Shown here piece after piece: positions 8,535 through 17,774 of a stretch of 62,981 bases of DNA. A model generated the notes under the pieces. The model saw only the letters and a program-made list of their open reading frames with translations. It searched no databases and had not been told where the DNA came from. A program made the translations under genes and the position numbers. Positions within the stretch are counted from its first letter, which is position 1, and the number at the start of each line of letters is the position of its first letter. The stretch lies in assembly GCA_026713545.1 (NCBI GenBank), contig JAPOOG010000133.1, positions 1 through 62,981 on the forward strand, read 5' to 3'. The DNA comes from Bryobacterales bacterium. GTDB lineage: Bacteria; Acidobacteriota; Terriglobia; Bryobacterales; UBA6623.

Positions 8535-10904
8535 ATGAAAAGAATGAAAAGAGCGGTGTGCGCCGTTGTAGCGGCGCTGTTGACTGTGTGCGCGGTCCAA
8601 GGCGAGGAGCCAGCCTCTATCGAGGGTCAGGTTCTACTCCGAGAGACCGGAGAGCCGGTCGCGGGGGCGACCGTCATTCTCTTGGAGACCGGGGCGTTGA
8701 CGATCACTGACCGACAGGGTGAGTTCAAGTTCGAGGGTGTACAGCCAAGCCGCTACCATCTGCACGCCCATCTCGATAGCGCGTTGCGGAACGTTTCCCA
8801 AGTCGTCCTGGCCGCCCCCGGAGAAACGGTGCGGCCGCGGCTGCTGCTCTCGTTCTCAACCCAGAGAACGGAGATCACGGTTAGTGCAACAGGGAGGCCC
8901 GAGTCCGCCTTCGAAGCTTTCCAATCCACCCATTCGCTGACCTCGCTCGATCTGGCTCGCGCGGAGAACATCGCCGCCGGCCTCGGCGAAGCGATTGGCA
9001 ATCAGCCGGGCACGGGAATCGCTTGGCGCGGATTTGGACCCGGCTCGTCACGACCTCTGATCCGCGGCTTCGACGGTGATCGGGTGTTGATTATGACCGA
9101 CGATCTGCCCACCGGTTCCATCTCTTCGAATTCTGGCGACCATGCCGAGACATTCAATCCGCTCGCATTCGAAAGAGTCGAAGTGGTCAAGGGTCCCGCG
9201 ACGCTTCTCTACGGCAGCAATGCCATGGGCGGCGTCGTCAACGCCATCAGCAGCCACACGGGCTTCAGCTCGCATCCGGACGGTCTACAGGGCTACCTCC
9301 AGGGCTCGGGGGGCACAGCCAACGCGTTGGGAGGAGGAGCGGTCGGCTTCGACTACGCTCAGGGTCCGTGGCGGTTCTGGGGCGGTGCGAACGGCCTCCG
9401 AACCGGGGACTATGCCACACCCGCGGGAGAGATCGAAAACTCGCGGAGCCGCTCGGCGAACGGCTATGGCGGCTTTGGGTGGTTTGGCGACCGCGCTTTC
9501 GTCAGCTTCGGCGTTCGCGCCAATGACGCGGCTTATGGGAATCCTTTCGCCGGGGAGTTTCACGGCCATCATCACGGCCACCATGAAGAGGAAGGCGAAG
9601 ATCACGAAGAAGAGGAAGGCGAACTTGAAGACGAGGAACTCCGCATCGATCTCGAGATGCACCAACAGGCCTATCAGGTCAACTGGGGGCTACGAAACCT
9701 CGGATCGGCGCTTGAGAGCTTCGTGATGAAGTTGAATTACGCGACCTATCGGCACGAAGAGGTCGAACTCGAAGGCAGCGAACGACGTATCGGAACCCGT
9801 TTCGACAACGATCAATTCGTCTATCGGGGCGTCTTCGAACAGAACCGTCTGGGGCCGCTGTCGGGTCGTTTCGGATTCTCGGGCCTGGAGCGTGATTACT
9901 CGGCGTCGGGTGAGGAAGCGCTCTCTCCGCCTGTCGATCAGCAGTCGTTCGCACTGTTTGCCCTGGAAGAACTGGATTTCGAACGTGTCAAGTTTCAGTT
10001 CGGCGGCCGTTTGGAGACCTCTCGCTACAATCCCGCGTTCACCGAGCGAGCGCACGGTCATGAGGACGAGGCTGAAGAAGAGCATGAAGGGCACGGACAC
10101 GAGGAAGAACATCACGAGGAGGAAATTCCCGGCGCGATTCGACGCCGTTTCACGGGCGCCTCCGCGGCGGCCGGCATGCACACGGACTTGTGGCAGGGCG
10201 GGGCCTTCGTCGCCAACTATTCCCACTCGTACCGAGTCCCGGCACTCGAGGAACTGTACAACCTGGGCCCGCACGTGGGCACATTGATCTTCGAGGTGGG
10301 CGATCCCGGTCTGAAGGCCGAGCGCGGCAACGGACTCGATCTGTCCCTGCGTCAACAAGCGGGACGAATCGACGGCGAAGTCAATCTCTTCTACTACGAC
10401 TTCAGCAACTTCGTCTTCCCCTTCGCAACGGGCGAGGAAGAGGGCGGCCTGCCCGTCGTCAACTTCGTCCAGCGAGACAGCCGGTTCACCGGAGCGGAGG
10501 CGAGGCTTGGCATCGGCTTCCGTCCGGACTTCCGGCTCAATCTCGGTCTGGACTTCGTGGACGCACAGGATACTCGGATTCGCACTCCGCTGCCGCGCAT
10601 ACCTCCCTTGCGGGGCCGAGTCGGTCTGGAATACCGACACAAAGGTTTCAGCTTGCGGCCCGAACTTGTGCTGGCGAATCGACAGAGCCAAATCTTCGAC
10701 CTTGAGATGCCGACGGCCGGATACGCCGTGTTCAACCTGCGGGCTTCGTACACGATTCCGACACCGGGAGCGATTCACCAGTTTTCGGCCGACGTTTTCA
10801 ACGTCGGGGACCAGCTTTACCGGAACCATTCGTCGTTCATCAAGGATCTGGCCCCTGAGATGGGGCGCGGCGTCCGATTCAGCTACATGCTGCGTTTCTT
10901 CTAG
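8535..10904 (+). CDS. TonB-dependent receptor with His/Glu-rich loops, probable zinc receptor
   Basis: A 789-residue outer-membrane receptor. It has a signal peptide (to about residue 23), a carboxypeptidase-regulatory-like beta domain (about 28-110), a plug domain with RGFDGDRVLIMTDDLPTGS, LLYGSNAMGGVVNAIS, and a beta-barrel ending in Phe-Phe. Two long His/Glu insertions (about residues 345-375, with HGHHHGHHEEEGEDHE, and about 512-540, with HEGHGHEEEHHEEE) look like metal-capturing outer loops, as in zinc receptors of the ZnuD type. GGGGGAG lies upstream of the ATG at 8535. Its stop codon TAG is also the first three bases of the dispersed repeat at 10902. Zinc specificity is inferred from the loops and neighbours. 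Confidence 0.88.
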   Translation: MKRMKRAVCAVVAALLTVCAVQGEEPASIEGQVLLRETGEPVAGATVILLETGALTITDRQGEFKFEGVQPSRYHLHAHLDSALRNVSQVVLAAPGETVRPRLLLSFSTQRTEITVSATGRPESAFEAFQSTHSLTSLDLARAENIAAGLGEAIGNQPGTGIAWRGFGPGSSRPLIRGFDGDRVLIMTDDLPTGSISSNSGDHAETFNPLAFERVEVVKGPATLLYGSNAMGGVVNAISSHTGFSSHPDGLQGYLQGSGGTANALGGGAVGFDYAQGPWRFWGGANGLRTGDYATPAGEIENSRSRSANGYGGFGWFGDRAFVSFGVRANDAAYGNPFAGEFHGHHHGHHEEEGEDHEEEEGELEDEELRIDLEMHQQAYQVNWGLRNLGSALESFVMKLNYATYRHEEVELEGSERRIGTRFDNDQFVYRGVFEQNRLGPLSGRFGFSGLERDYSASGEEALSPPVDQQSFALFALEELDFERVKFQFGGRLETSRYNPAFTERAHGHEDEAEEEHEGHGHEEEHHEEEIPGAIRRRFTGASAAAGMHTDLWQGGAFVANYSHSYRVPALEELYNLGPHVGTLIFEVGDPGLKAERGNGLDLSLRQQAGRIDGEVNLFYYDFSNFVFPFATGEEEGGLPVVNFVQRDSRFTGAEARLGIGFRPDFRLNLGLDFVDAQDTRIRTPLPRIPPLRGRVGLEYRHKGFSLRPELVLANRQSQIFDLEMPTAGYAVFNLRASYTIPTPGAIHQFSADVFNVGDQLYRNHSSFIKDLAPEMGRGVRFSYMLRFF

Positions 10905-11083
10905 CCTGCCTTTCTCACCACGTGGCGAGGCGAAGTGCGTGAGAGGGCTGACAGGACGGGGCGCGAGCCGCTGGGCGCGCGCAGGCGTACTTGACCGTAC
11001 GTTGAGCATGGCAAGCAAGCGCAACGAAGTCATGGCGGTCGTATCGCGTGCTGCGACCGTCGGGTGGTGAGAAAGGCAGGCTA
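10902..11083 (-). repeat. Dispersed ~182-bp element, full copy A
   Basis: Bounded by perfect 20-nt inverted repeats: TAGCCTGCCTTTCTCACCAC at 10902-10921 and its complement at 11064-11083. The interior matches the reverse complement of the copies at 31633 and 44615, hence the minus orientation given here. Next to one terminus is a near-palindrome (CTCACCACGTGGCGAG), followed by GTGCGTGAGAGGG; the interior also has a GTAC-centred inverted repeat (CGTACTTGACCGTACG). It has no coding capacity. It overlaps the receptor's stop codon. Confidence 0.9.
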
Positions 11084-11238
11084 GCACCGATGGCCAAACG
11101 AGCCCGATCATTCGACGTCATCCTCGTCGCCGCCTCGTTCCTGCGCCGGCCGGGGCCGATGCGGTTTGTCACTTCCTCGCTCAAGAGCAACCAATTTGAG
11201 ACTTTTGGCTTCTGTGCCTTGCCGGCCTGGGATGGGGC

Positions 11239-11817
11239 GTGCCTTTAGGATCAATATCCGGCGCCCTCCGGGGGCAGGGCCAGAAGTTGCTCCACCAGCA
11301 GTGCTGGAACTGGGGCCAGGACATCCTGCGTCCGGAAGGCAACCTACTTTTGGAGGCGGGTTTCACCAAGCAGCGTCCTCCGCAAGGGGTTACGGGGTCG
11401 ACTCGATACGTGTTGCGGCTCGTGGGTGCCGGATGTTGGATGCTTTGGGGGTTCGGATTCTTCTACGGGACGCCGGACCTTGGCGGAGTCTATGTGAACC
11501 GCTTCCAGTTCCGGCCGCGCTGGATGGGTCTGGATGCGGTCGAGGAGCCGATCTGGAAGCAGGACATGATTCCCTCGGGCGAGCTTCCCCCCGACCCGTC
11601 CGTCCTTTTGAAGCTAGCCTCCACCGCTGTCCGTAGAATTGCCGACTACGAAGATTGGGTGCTCGATCGATGTGGCTTGCCATATCGGCTAGCCGTATTG
11701 GCGCAATGGCGGGAGGCCGCCAGGATGGCTCCGGAAAGGCTGCCCGAAGCTTGGCGCGCTCTGGCGGAGCAGATCGAATCCACGTCCTGGCCGCATCTCC
11801 GCGAGTTCTCACGATGA
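11239..11817 (+). CDS. Conserved-looking hypothetical protein
   Basis: A 192-residue protein, probably cytoplasmic, with no signal peptide. Distinct segments are GQKLLHQQCWNWGQDILRPE, WGFGFFYG, and a C-terminal helical part (VLLKLASTAVRRIADYEDWV). Codon use is normal for the window. The GTG at 11239 is the first possible start; the protein-like part begins about 10 residues later. I do not recognise a domain. It sits between the receptor and the P-type ATPase but on its own, after a repeat element. The 150 bp before it hold no clear gene. Confidence 0.6.
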   Translation: MPLGSISGALRGQGQKLLHQQCWNWGQDILRPEGNLLLEAGFTKQRPPQGVTGSTRYVLRLVGAGCWMLWGFGFFYGTPDLGGVYVNRFQFRPRWMGLDAVEEPIWKQDMIPSGELPPDPSVLLKLASTAVRRIADYEDWVLDRCGLPYRLAVLAQWREAARMAPERLPEAWRALAEQIESTSWPHLREFSR

Positions 11818-11873
11818 ACGATCGGTCAGCGTCACGCAGACCGGCTCCCATCGGCTAACCCAAGCCTTCGCAT

Positions 11874-12440
11874 TCAGAACTCCAATCGCAGCCCGAACTG
11901 AACAGAACGGGGGCCGTCGATCTGATCGAGTGGGTTGAGGCCTCCGATCGAGCGGTTGAGCATCTGCGTAGACCGGCCGAATTGCGCGTTAGCCAGATTA
12001 AGGAAAAAGCACGATACGCGCGCCCGACTTGGCAGGACTGAATGCCGTAGAACAGGCCGACGCCTCCGCGCAGGACGGTTGAGTAGCGATCGGACTGCCG
12101 AAGAAGATGGGAGAAACCGATCCGGGGCGCGAAATCGGTGTAGCGTGTCTCCCAGATGTCGTCGCCGCGGGCTCCGACCGCGAGATTCGCTGGGTCGTCC
12201 AGATTCCGAACAGGCAACGGGCCGTTGTCGTTCTTTTTGACTAAGAGCGGCGGTCTCCGCAACACCTTGCTCCCACCCATCCAGAGAAGTGTCCCGTTCA
12301 TCGATGCAAACGGACCGGTCGCGAGAGAAACCTTGGAAATCGCCCCGTCGGCAGGCACCGTTAAGGATTTGGGACTCGCCAGCACTGGCCAGGCATTCCA
12401 ACGCTCTTGCCATCCGCCAAATCCGAACATAGGGAAACCG
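11874..12440 (-). pseudogene. C-terminal remnant of an Oar-like TonB-dependent receptor
   Basis: On the minus strand, one frame reads FGGWQERWNAWPVLASPKSL and, further on, LAVGARGDDIWETRYTDFAP followed by RIGFSHLL and GGVGLFYG. After a frameshift near 12000-12060 a second frame gives MLNRSIGGLNPLDQIDGPRS and ends VQFGLRLEF-stop. This is the closing barrel strand typical of the large acidobacterial receptors with a carboxypeptidase-regulatory domain. Only about 190 residues' worth remains, and its upstream end runs into the P-type ATPase gene on the other strand. It is not functional. Confidence 0.75.
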
Positions 12441-14581
12441 CCGAGTATCGGGTCTGCGGCCTCGATTGCGCTGAGGAGGTCGGCATCATCCGCAGACGGC
12501 TCGACGGAGAGCCGGGCATCGAGGAACTCCGCTTCGATGTCATGCGGGGAAAGCTGACGGCAGCCTTCGACCCGCGGGCCTTGACCGCCGAGGACATCGC
12601 CGCGCAGGTCTCGGCGCTCGGGCTGGAATGCCAGCCGTGGGAAGAGCCGGCTCGCGAGACCGCGTTCTTCGAGCGTCGGGGACAGGATCTGCTGACTGGC
12701 GTCAGCGGTCTGGCCCTTGCACTCGGCTTTGTCCTGCATGCCGCCGGCTCAGGGGACTGGATGGCGGCGATCACGCATCAGCACGGGGGCGAAACGCCGG
12801 CTGCGCTGGTCTGTTTCCTGGTCGCGATCGCGAGCGGCGTCGCCTTCGTCGTCCCCAAGGGAGTCAAGTCCCTGGCCGCCGCTCGTCCGGACATGAACGC
12901 TCTAGTTGTGGTCTCCCTCATTGGCGCGGCATGGCTGAATGAATGGGCGGAGGCGGCGACTCTGGCCTGCCTGTTCTCTTTGGCCGGCCGGTTGGAGGGC
13001 TGGAGCATCGCCCGCGCTCGGCGCGAGGTCGGTGGCTTGATGGCGGTCGCTCCGCAACAGGCGTCAGTCGTTCATGGCGACCACGAGCATCGAGTCCTGG
13101 CCGCTACTGTCGCGGTGGGGTCCTTGGTGCGCGTTCGGCCTGGTGAGCATGTGCCGTGCGATGGAGAGGTCGAAGTCGGGATATCCGGAGTGAACGAATC
13201 GATGCTCACGGGCGAACCGGTGCCGACCATGAAGCGCCCCGGAGACCCTGTCTACGCCGGGACCTTCAACAGTGACGGGGTGCTCGATATCCGCACCACC
13301 AGGGCCGCGGACGATACCCGTCTCGCCCGCATTCTGCGCATGCTCGAGGAGAGCCAGCATCGACGGGCTCCATCGGAGAGATTCGTCGACCGCTTCGCGC
13401 GCAACTACACCTCGGCGATGTTTCTGTTGGCGGCGGGCATCGCAGCGGGCCCTCCGTTGTTGGTCGGCGCGCCGTTTTCGCCCTGGTTCTACCGCGGCAT
13501 GTTGACACTTCTCATCTCCTGCCCCTGCGCCCTGGTCATCTCGACGCCGGTGGCGATCGCAGCGGCTGTCGCCAAAGCTGCCCGGCGCGGGTTGCTGGTC
13601 AAAGGCGGAGCCTTCCTCGAAGAGGCGGCTCGCGTTCGCGCCGTCGCCTTCGACAAGACCGGCGTGCTGACGGCCGGCGTGCCGAAGGTCGAGGAGATCG
13701 TACCGCTGCAGGGGCGAGACCTCTCCGGAATCCTGGCTCGACTGGCAGCGCTCGAGCACTACAGCGAACACCCGCTCGCTCGTGCGATCGTCGACCATGC
13801 CGCCGAACGGGGCATCTTGCCGCGTCAGGTCGAGCAGTTCCACATCGAGCGCGGAATCGGCGCCTCGGCTGTCATCGGCGCGGCCCGCTTCTGGGCCGGC
13901 AACTCGCGCATGCTCGATCACGCTGGCGCGGACTTGGGTTCGGAAACGCAGGCCTTGCTGGCGTCGCAGGACGGCACCGTCGTGATCTGCGGAGAAGGTG
14001 AGACGCCGTGGGCTCTTGTGCGGCTCCACGATCCGGCCCGCCCAGAGGCACGCCGCGTGGTCGCGGAGTTGCGCGAACTCGGGGTCACTCATACCGCCAT
14101 CTTAAGCGGCGATCATCACTCCGCGGTCGAGGCGGTCCGTGAGGAGGTAGGGATTGACGAGGCCCAAGGCCCCCTCCTGCCGGAAGACAAGCGCGCCGCC
14201 ATCGAAGAACTCGAGAAGAGGTACGGGCGCACGGCCATGGTCGGCGACGGCGTCAACGACGCCGAAGCGCTCGCCGCCGCCTCGCTCGGCGTCGGGGTGG
14301 GAGGCGCCGGGGCGGACATCGCCATGGAGTCGGCTCAGGTCGTGCTGATGTCACCCCGTCTCGAGCTGTTGCCGGATCTCATCCGGACCGGGCGCTTCTG
14401 CCTGCGCGTTATCCGCCAAAACGTCGCCATTGCCCTCGGCTTCAAGTTGCTTTTCCTGGGATTGGCGGCCCAGAACATGGCGACTTTGTGGCTGGCGGTC
14501 GCCGCCGATATGGGCGCAACCCTCGTGGTGATCTTCAACGGCCTGAGACTGCTTCGCAGGCCGAGATCCCGCACTGAGTAG
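12407..14581 (+). CDS. Zn/Cd-type heavy-metal-translocating P-type ATPase
   Basis: A 724-residue P1B ATPase exporting divalent soft metals from the cytoplasm. It has an HMA domain at about residues 12-75 with metal-site CGLDC (17-21), transmembrane helices, an actuator domain (GISGVNESMLTGEPVPT), the ion-path motif SCPCAL (about 370), phosphorylation loop DKTGVLT (about 415), SEHPLA (about 454) and hinge GDGVNDAEAL (about 611). The CPC motif and overall order fit the ZntA/CadA branch (Zn, Cd, Pb). There is no Shine-Dalgarno before ATG 12407, and receptor-remnant sequence runs up to this point, so the original start may have been replaced. A fragment of its 3' end is duplicated at 17775. Confidence 0.9.
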   Translation: MPSAKSEHRETAEYRVCGLDCAEEVGIIRRRLDGEPGIEELRFDVMRGKLTAAFDPRALTAEDIAAQVSALGLECQPWEEPARETAFFERRGQDLLTGVSGLALALGFVLHAAGSGDWMAAITHQHGGETPAALVCFLVAIASGVAFVVPKGVKSLAAARPDMNALVVVSLIGAAWLNEWAEAATLACLFSLAGRLEGWSIARARREVGGLMAVAPQQASVVHGDHEHRVLAATVAVGSLVRVRPGEHVPCDGEVEVGISGVNESMLTGEPVPTMKRPGDPVYAGTFNSDGVLDIRTTRAADDTRLARILRMLEESQHRRAPSERFVDRFARNYTSAMFLLAAGIAAGPPLLVGAPFSPWFYRGMLTLLISCPCALVISTPVAIAAAVAKAARRGLLVKGGAFLEEAARVRAVAFDKTGVLTAGVPKVEEIVPLQGRDLSGILARLAALEHYSEHPLARAIVDHAAERGILPRQVEQFHIERGIGASAVIGAARFWAGNSRMLDHAGADLGSETQALLASQDGTVVICGEGETPWALVRLHDPARPEARRVVAELRELGVTHTAILSGDHHSAVEAVREEVGIDEAQGPLLPEDKRAAIEELEKRYGRTAMVGDGVNDAEALAAASLGVGVGGAGADIAMESAQVVLMSPRLELLPDLIRTGRFCLRVIRQNVAIALGFKLLFLGLAAQNMATLWLAVAADMGATLVVIFNGLRLLRRPRSRTE

Positions 14582-14595
14582 GAGGACCTTCTATT
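14581..14595 (+). promoter_or_regulatory. Strong ribosome binding site before a possible AUU start
   Basis: GGAGGA at 14581-14586, directly after the ATPase stop codon, is followed 6 nt later by ATT (14593-14595). No ATG, GTG or TTG lies in this frame until TTG 14695, whose upstream has no such site. ATT start therefore gives the best-placed initiation for the DUF3299 gene. Confidence 0.5.
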
Positions 14596-15084
14596 TCTTT
14601 CAAGAAACGATCCTCGTATTGGACCCGCCGCCGCTTCGCGCGGCTGCTTCCCCCGGCGGTCTGCTGGTGCGGGGCTTGCGGCGAACCGCCAGCGTTGGGC
14701 TCGCCCGAGGAGGCCGTCGAGCGCGTGGGCTGGGTGCAGCTCAGCCGGTTAGACATCAAGACCGGCCAGATGCCGGACAAGTTGCGCGCCCTCGATGGCC
14801 GTGTTATCCGGATTCCCGGGTACGTTGTGCCGCTCGAAGACGACCTTACGCGCGCCTCGCAGTTCCTGCTCGCGCCCTACAGCGGCGCCTGCATCCATTT
14901 GCCTCCCCCTCCTCCTGATCAAATTCTCCAGGTTGTCATGGAGGGGCAGCCAGCGAGCTTCGGGATGGGCCGCTGCTACTGGCTCGAGGGCCGTTTGCGG
15001 ATCTCCGACAGTCAGAGCCCATACGGGCGTGTCGCGTATCAAGTCGAAGGAAGAAGCTTGACCCCCTTCACAGGTGCCGACTGA
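14593..15084 (+). CDS. DUF3299 family exported protein (first of two)
   Basis: If initiated at the ATT at 14593, this is a 163-residue protein. Its N-terminus (SFKKRSSYWTRRRFARLLPP) has a twin-Arg-like basic stretch, a short hydrophobic segment and Cys residues (AVCWCGACG), suggesting export or lipid attachment. The DUF3299 core shows IRIPGYVVPLEDD, the hallmark GACIHLPPPPPDQ and SPYGRVAYQVEG. DUF3299 genes occur with zinc-starvation ABC transporters in Gammaproteobacteria (for example the PA4063-PA4066 type locus), as recalled. Translation from TTG 14695 would remove the export signal. The biochemical role of the family is not established. Confidence 0.8.
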   Translation: MSFKKRSSYWTRRRFARLLPPAVCWCGACGEPPALGSPEEAVERVGWVQLSRLDIKTGQMPDKLRALDGRVIRIPGYVVPLEDDLTRASQFLLAPYSGACIHLPPPPPDQILQVVMEGQPASFGMGRCYWLEGRLRISDSQSPYGRVAYQVEGRSLTPFTGAD

Positions 15085-15185
15085 GCCCACCGCGACTCCA
15101 AAACGGCCATTCGCATCATGAACCCGCCCGCCCGTCAGATAGAACTCGTTAGAGAGGAACCTGGGTGCGTATGCTGGGATTCTAG

Positions 15186-15695
15186 ATGCCCCGCCCATTT
15201 CGCGTGCACCGATTCGACCTCCTCGTCGTCGCGATGGTCGGTGCCTTCCTATGGTCGCTGTTCGCTTCCTTGGGTGGCGATCTCGGTGGGTACGAACCGC
15301 TGCCTTCGGACCCCGAGGGTGCTGGTATCCAACCGCTGGGGTGGAAGGACTTGTGGCTGCTTGACCTCGAAAGCGGCCGGGTCGACCCACGTCTCGCGAA
15401 GTTCGATGGTCAGCTTGTCCGCGTTCCCGGCTACATCGTCCCGCTCGAGGATTTCCAGGCGCGGACGTCGCACTTCCTGTTGGTTCCCTACGTGGGCGCG
15501 TGCATCCATTCGCCGCCCCCTCCTCCGAATCAGATCGTCGCTGTGGTGATGCTTGACGGCCCGGTCGCCTTCGAAATGTGGGAGGCCTACTGGGTCAGCG
15601 GCCGGCTCTTTATCGAAGAGACGCAAAGCCCCTACGGATCAGCCGCCTTCCACATGCAGGGCGTGGGGATTGACCCCTTCGAGTTTCCGGAATGA
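15186..15695 (+). CDS. DUF3299 family membrane-anchored protein (second of two)
   Basis: A 169-residue protein with an N-terminal helix (FDLLVVAMVGAFLWSLFASL) acting as signal or anchor. The DUF3299 core follows: VRVPGYIVPLEDF, then GACIHSPPPPPNQ and QSPYGSAAFHMQG. It is clearly a paralogue of the preceding gene (same motif order and spacing). Its stop overlaps the start of the ABC ATPase (ATGA), so it is translationally coupled to the transporter and probably works with it in the periplasm. Two DUF3299 genes in a row suggest a divided or dimeric role. Confidence 0.88.
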   Translation: MPRPFRVHRFDLLVVAMVGAFLWSLFASLGGDLGGYEPLPSDPEGAGIQPLGWKDLWLLDLESGRVDPRLAKFDGQLVRVPGYIVPLEDFQARTSHFLLVPYVGACIHSPPPPPNQIVAVVMLDGPVAFEMWEAYWVSGRLFIEETQSPYGSAAFHMQGVGIDPFEFPE

Positions 15696-16399
15696 GTGGA
15701 TCCAAGCCTCCCGGTCCGGCTGTCCTGTTGCGGAATACGACGTTCAGCTATGGTTCGGGGCCCAAAGTCTTGAAAGTCCCGCATCTCGCCATCGGTTCAG
15801 ACGAGCGGGTGTTTCTTTTCGGACCGAGCGGATGCGGAAAGACAACGCTTCTTGGTTTGCTCTCCGGAGTCCTTCAAGCTCAAGCCGGCTCTGTCGAGAT
15901 TATGGGACAGGATCTCTGTCGGCTGTCGCCTCATGAACGAGACGCCTTCCGCGCCGCGCACATTGGCTACATCTTTCAGCTTTTCAACCTTATTCCTTAT
16001 CTGACGGGGTTGGAGAATATCCTTCTCCCTTGTCGAATCAGCCGCTCGCGTCGCGAGCGGCTCGGCGCCACCTCTGCGGAGGACGCTGCGCTAGAGCTAG
16101 CCGTCGGGCTCGGGATCGACAGCCTGCTCGACCGCAATGCCTCTGAACTAAGCGTTGGCCAGCAGCAGCGCGTGGCGGCCGCGCGGGCGCTGATTGGGAG
16201 ACCACGCCTCCTTATCGCCGATGAGCCCACCTCGTCGCTCGATTCGGCTTCCAGGGATCGTTTTCTCGATCTACTGCTCGAGAAGGGGCGGCAAGAATCC
16301 TGCTCGCTGGTCTTCGTCAGCCATGATCGAAGCTTGGCGCCGCGATTCGATCGCGCTCTCTCACTACCGCACATCAATGAGGCGAATATCGAGAACTGA
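15692..16399 (+). CDS. ABC transporter ATP-binding protein, MacB/LolD type
   Basis: A 235-residue nucleotide-binding subunit. Walker A is GPSGCGKTT (about residue 44), the Q-loop lies in IFQLFNLIPYLTGLENILLP, the signature is LSVGQQQRVAAARAL, and Walker B LLIADEPTSSLD is followed by the switch His in FVSHD. Overall it resembles ATPases that pair with FtsX-like permeases rather than classic importers. The start overlaps the DUF3299 stop by 4 nt and the permease gene follows after one base. The DUF3299-ATPase-permease order matches known zinc-repressed loci, so a function in zinc handling is likely but inferred. Confidence 0.9.
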   Translation: MSGSKPPGPAVLLRNTTFSYGSGPKVLKVPHLAIGSDERVFLFGPSGCGKTTLLGLLSGVLQAQAGSVEIMGQDLCRLSPHERDAFRAAHIGYIFQLFNLIPYLTGLENILLPCRISRSRRERLGATSAEDAALELAVGLGIDSLLDRNASELSVGQQQRVAAARALIGRPRLLIADEPTSSLDSASRDRFLDLLLEKGRQESCSLVFVSHDRSLAPRFDRALSLPHINEANIEN

Positions 16400-16400
16400 C

Positions 16401-17648
16401 ATGCTAGTGCTCCTCGCGCGCAAATCCCTCCGACAACGCCGCTTGACCACGGGGCTGACCTTTCTTTCCATCGCGCTCAGCGTTTGCCTGTTGCTCGGCG
16501 TCGACCTCATCCAGCTCGGCGCCCGGGAAAGTTTTACGGGTGCGATTAGCGGGACGGATCTCGTCGTCGGGCCGCGCTCGAGCCCCACTCAGCTTGTCCT
16601 GCACAGCCTGTTCGGAATCGGCTCGGGCTCAGGCGGCGTCTCCGTTACATCGTGGGAGAGGCTCGCAGCTCATCCTGCGGTCGACTGGACAGCGCCTATG
16701 GCGTTCGGCGATAGTTACCGCGGCTATCGCGTTGTTGGGGTGACGGAATCGTTCTTTGCTCACTATCGCTTCTACGGCGGCCGGAAACTCTCCTTCGCCT
16801 CGGGGGGGCGGCCAATCGAAGCCCACGACGCAACGCTAGGCGCTGCTGTGGCCGCAGAACTCGGCCACTCGCTCGGCGATGACTTGGTCCTTGCGCACGG
16901 CGTGCAGGAGCATGCCTTGCTCGAGCACTCAGAGCACCCATTCCACGTCGTCGGCATTCTGGCCCCTACCAATACACCAGTCGACCGCTCCGTATACATC
17001 ACACTCGACGGCGTCGAGGCGATGCATGATGACGAGCACGACGACACCCCTGGCGAATCCAACAGTCACCGCGACGAGGAGGTGCACGGCGGCCTCGAAC
17101 AGCTCAGCGCCATATTGGTGGGATTGCGCTCACGGCCAGACGTTCTTCACCTCAAACGGGAGATCGATGAAGAAGAAGCGGAGCCTTTGACAGCGGTATT
17201 GCCGGCCGTGGCTCTCAACGAGCTTTGGACTACGCTTGGCTATGCCGAGAAAGCTCTGCGGACGATCTCGGTCGCAGTGGTGGGCGTCGGGTTGATCAGT
17301 ATGCTCATCGCGCTCTACTCAACATTGCAGGAGCGGCGCCACGAGATCGCAGTCTTACGTTCCGTCGGGCTCGGGCGTCGTGAGGTGCTGTTGCTCTTAG
17401 TCATCGAGGCCGGGCTGCTGGCCGCGACGGGCGCTGCTTTGGGCGTTGCTCTCGTCTACGCAGCGCTCCTTCTGATTCAACCAGTGCTTGAAGCGACCAT
17501 CGGGTTCTACTTACCCATCCGGCCGCCGACGGCGTTGCACCTGGGTTGGTTGACGGGGCTTATCGGCGCGGGAATGGTGATCGGTCTCATTCCGGCTTGG
17601 CGCGCCTACCGGAACTCGTTGTCTGACGGCTTAACAATTCGTTTGTGA
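16401..17648 (+). CDS. FtsX-like ABC permease with His/Asp-rich periplasmic loop
   Basis: A 415-residue permease: one N-terminal helix (TTGLTFLSIALSVCLLLG), a long periplasmic domain, then three C-terminal helices (from about residue 290) with ERRHEIAVLRSVGLGRREVL between them, the usual MacB/FtsX pattern. The periplasmic part carries HGVQEHALLEHSEHPFH and a His/Asp/Glu stretch (MHDDEHDDTPGESNSHRDEE), possible metal ligands. With the ATPase it probably forms a mechanotransmission-type complex acting on a periplasmic metal carrier rather than pumping ions itself. This is inference from family behaviour. Confidence 0.88.
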   Translation: MLVLLARKSLRQRRLTTGLTFLSIALSVCLLLGVDLIQLGARESFTGAISGTDLVVGPRSSPTQLVLHSLFGIGSGSGGVSVTSWERLAAHPAVDWTAPMAFGDSYRGYRVVGVTESFFAHYRFYGGRKLSFASGGRPIEAHDATLGAAVAAELGHSLGDDLVLAHGVQEHALLEHSEHPFHVVGILAPTNTPVDRSVYITLDGVEAMHDDEHDDTPGESNSHRDEEVHGGLEQLSAILVGLRSRPDVLHLKREIDEEEAEPLTAVLPAVALNELWTTLGYAEKALRTISVAVVGVGLISMLIALYSTLQERRHEIAVLRSVGLGRREVLLLLVIEAGLLAATGAALGVALVYAALLLIQPVLEATIGFYLPIRPPTALHLGWLTGLIGAGMVIGLIPAWRAYRNSLSDGLTIRL

Positions 17649-17774
17649 TTCCGCGCATCTTGCGCTTCTCCTCCTCGGGGCGCTCGACAGCTTCGAGCCG
17701 AGGACCTGTCAGAAGAGCGCCGGCTCGGTGTATTGCCGCTCTGTAATGATTGGCGCATTCAAAGAGTTCCTATA

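Noticed and set aside
9690..11111. 473-codon minus-strand frame opposite the TonB receptor
   Set aside because: Low-complexity composition, no motifs; the plus strand encodes a full receptor with plug and barrel.
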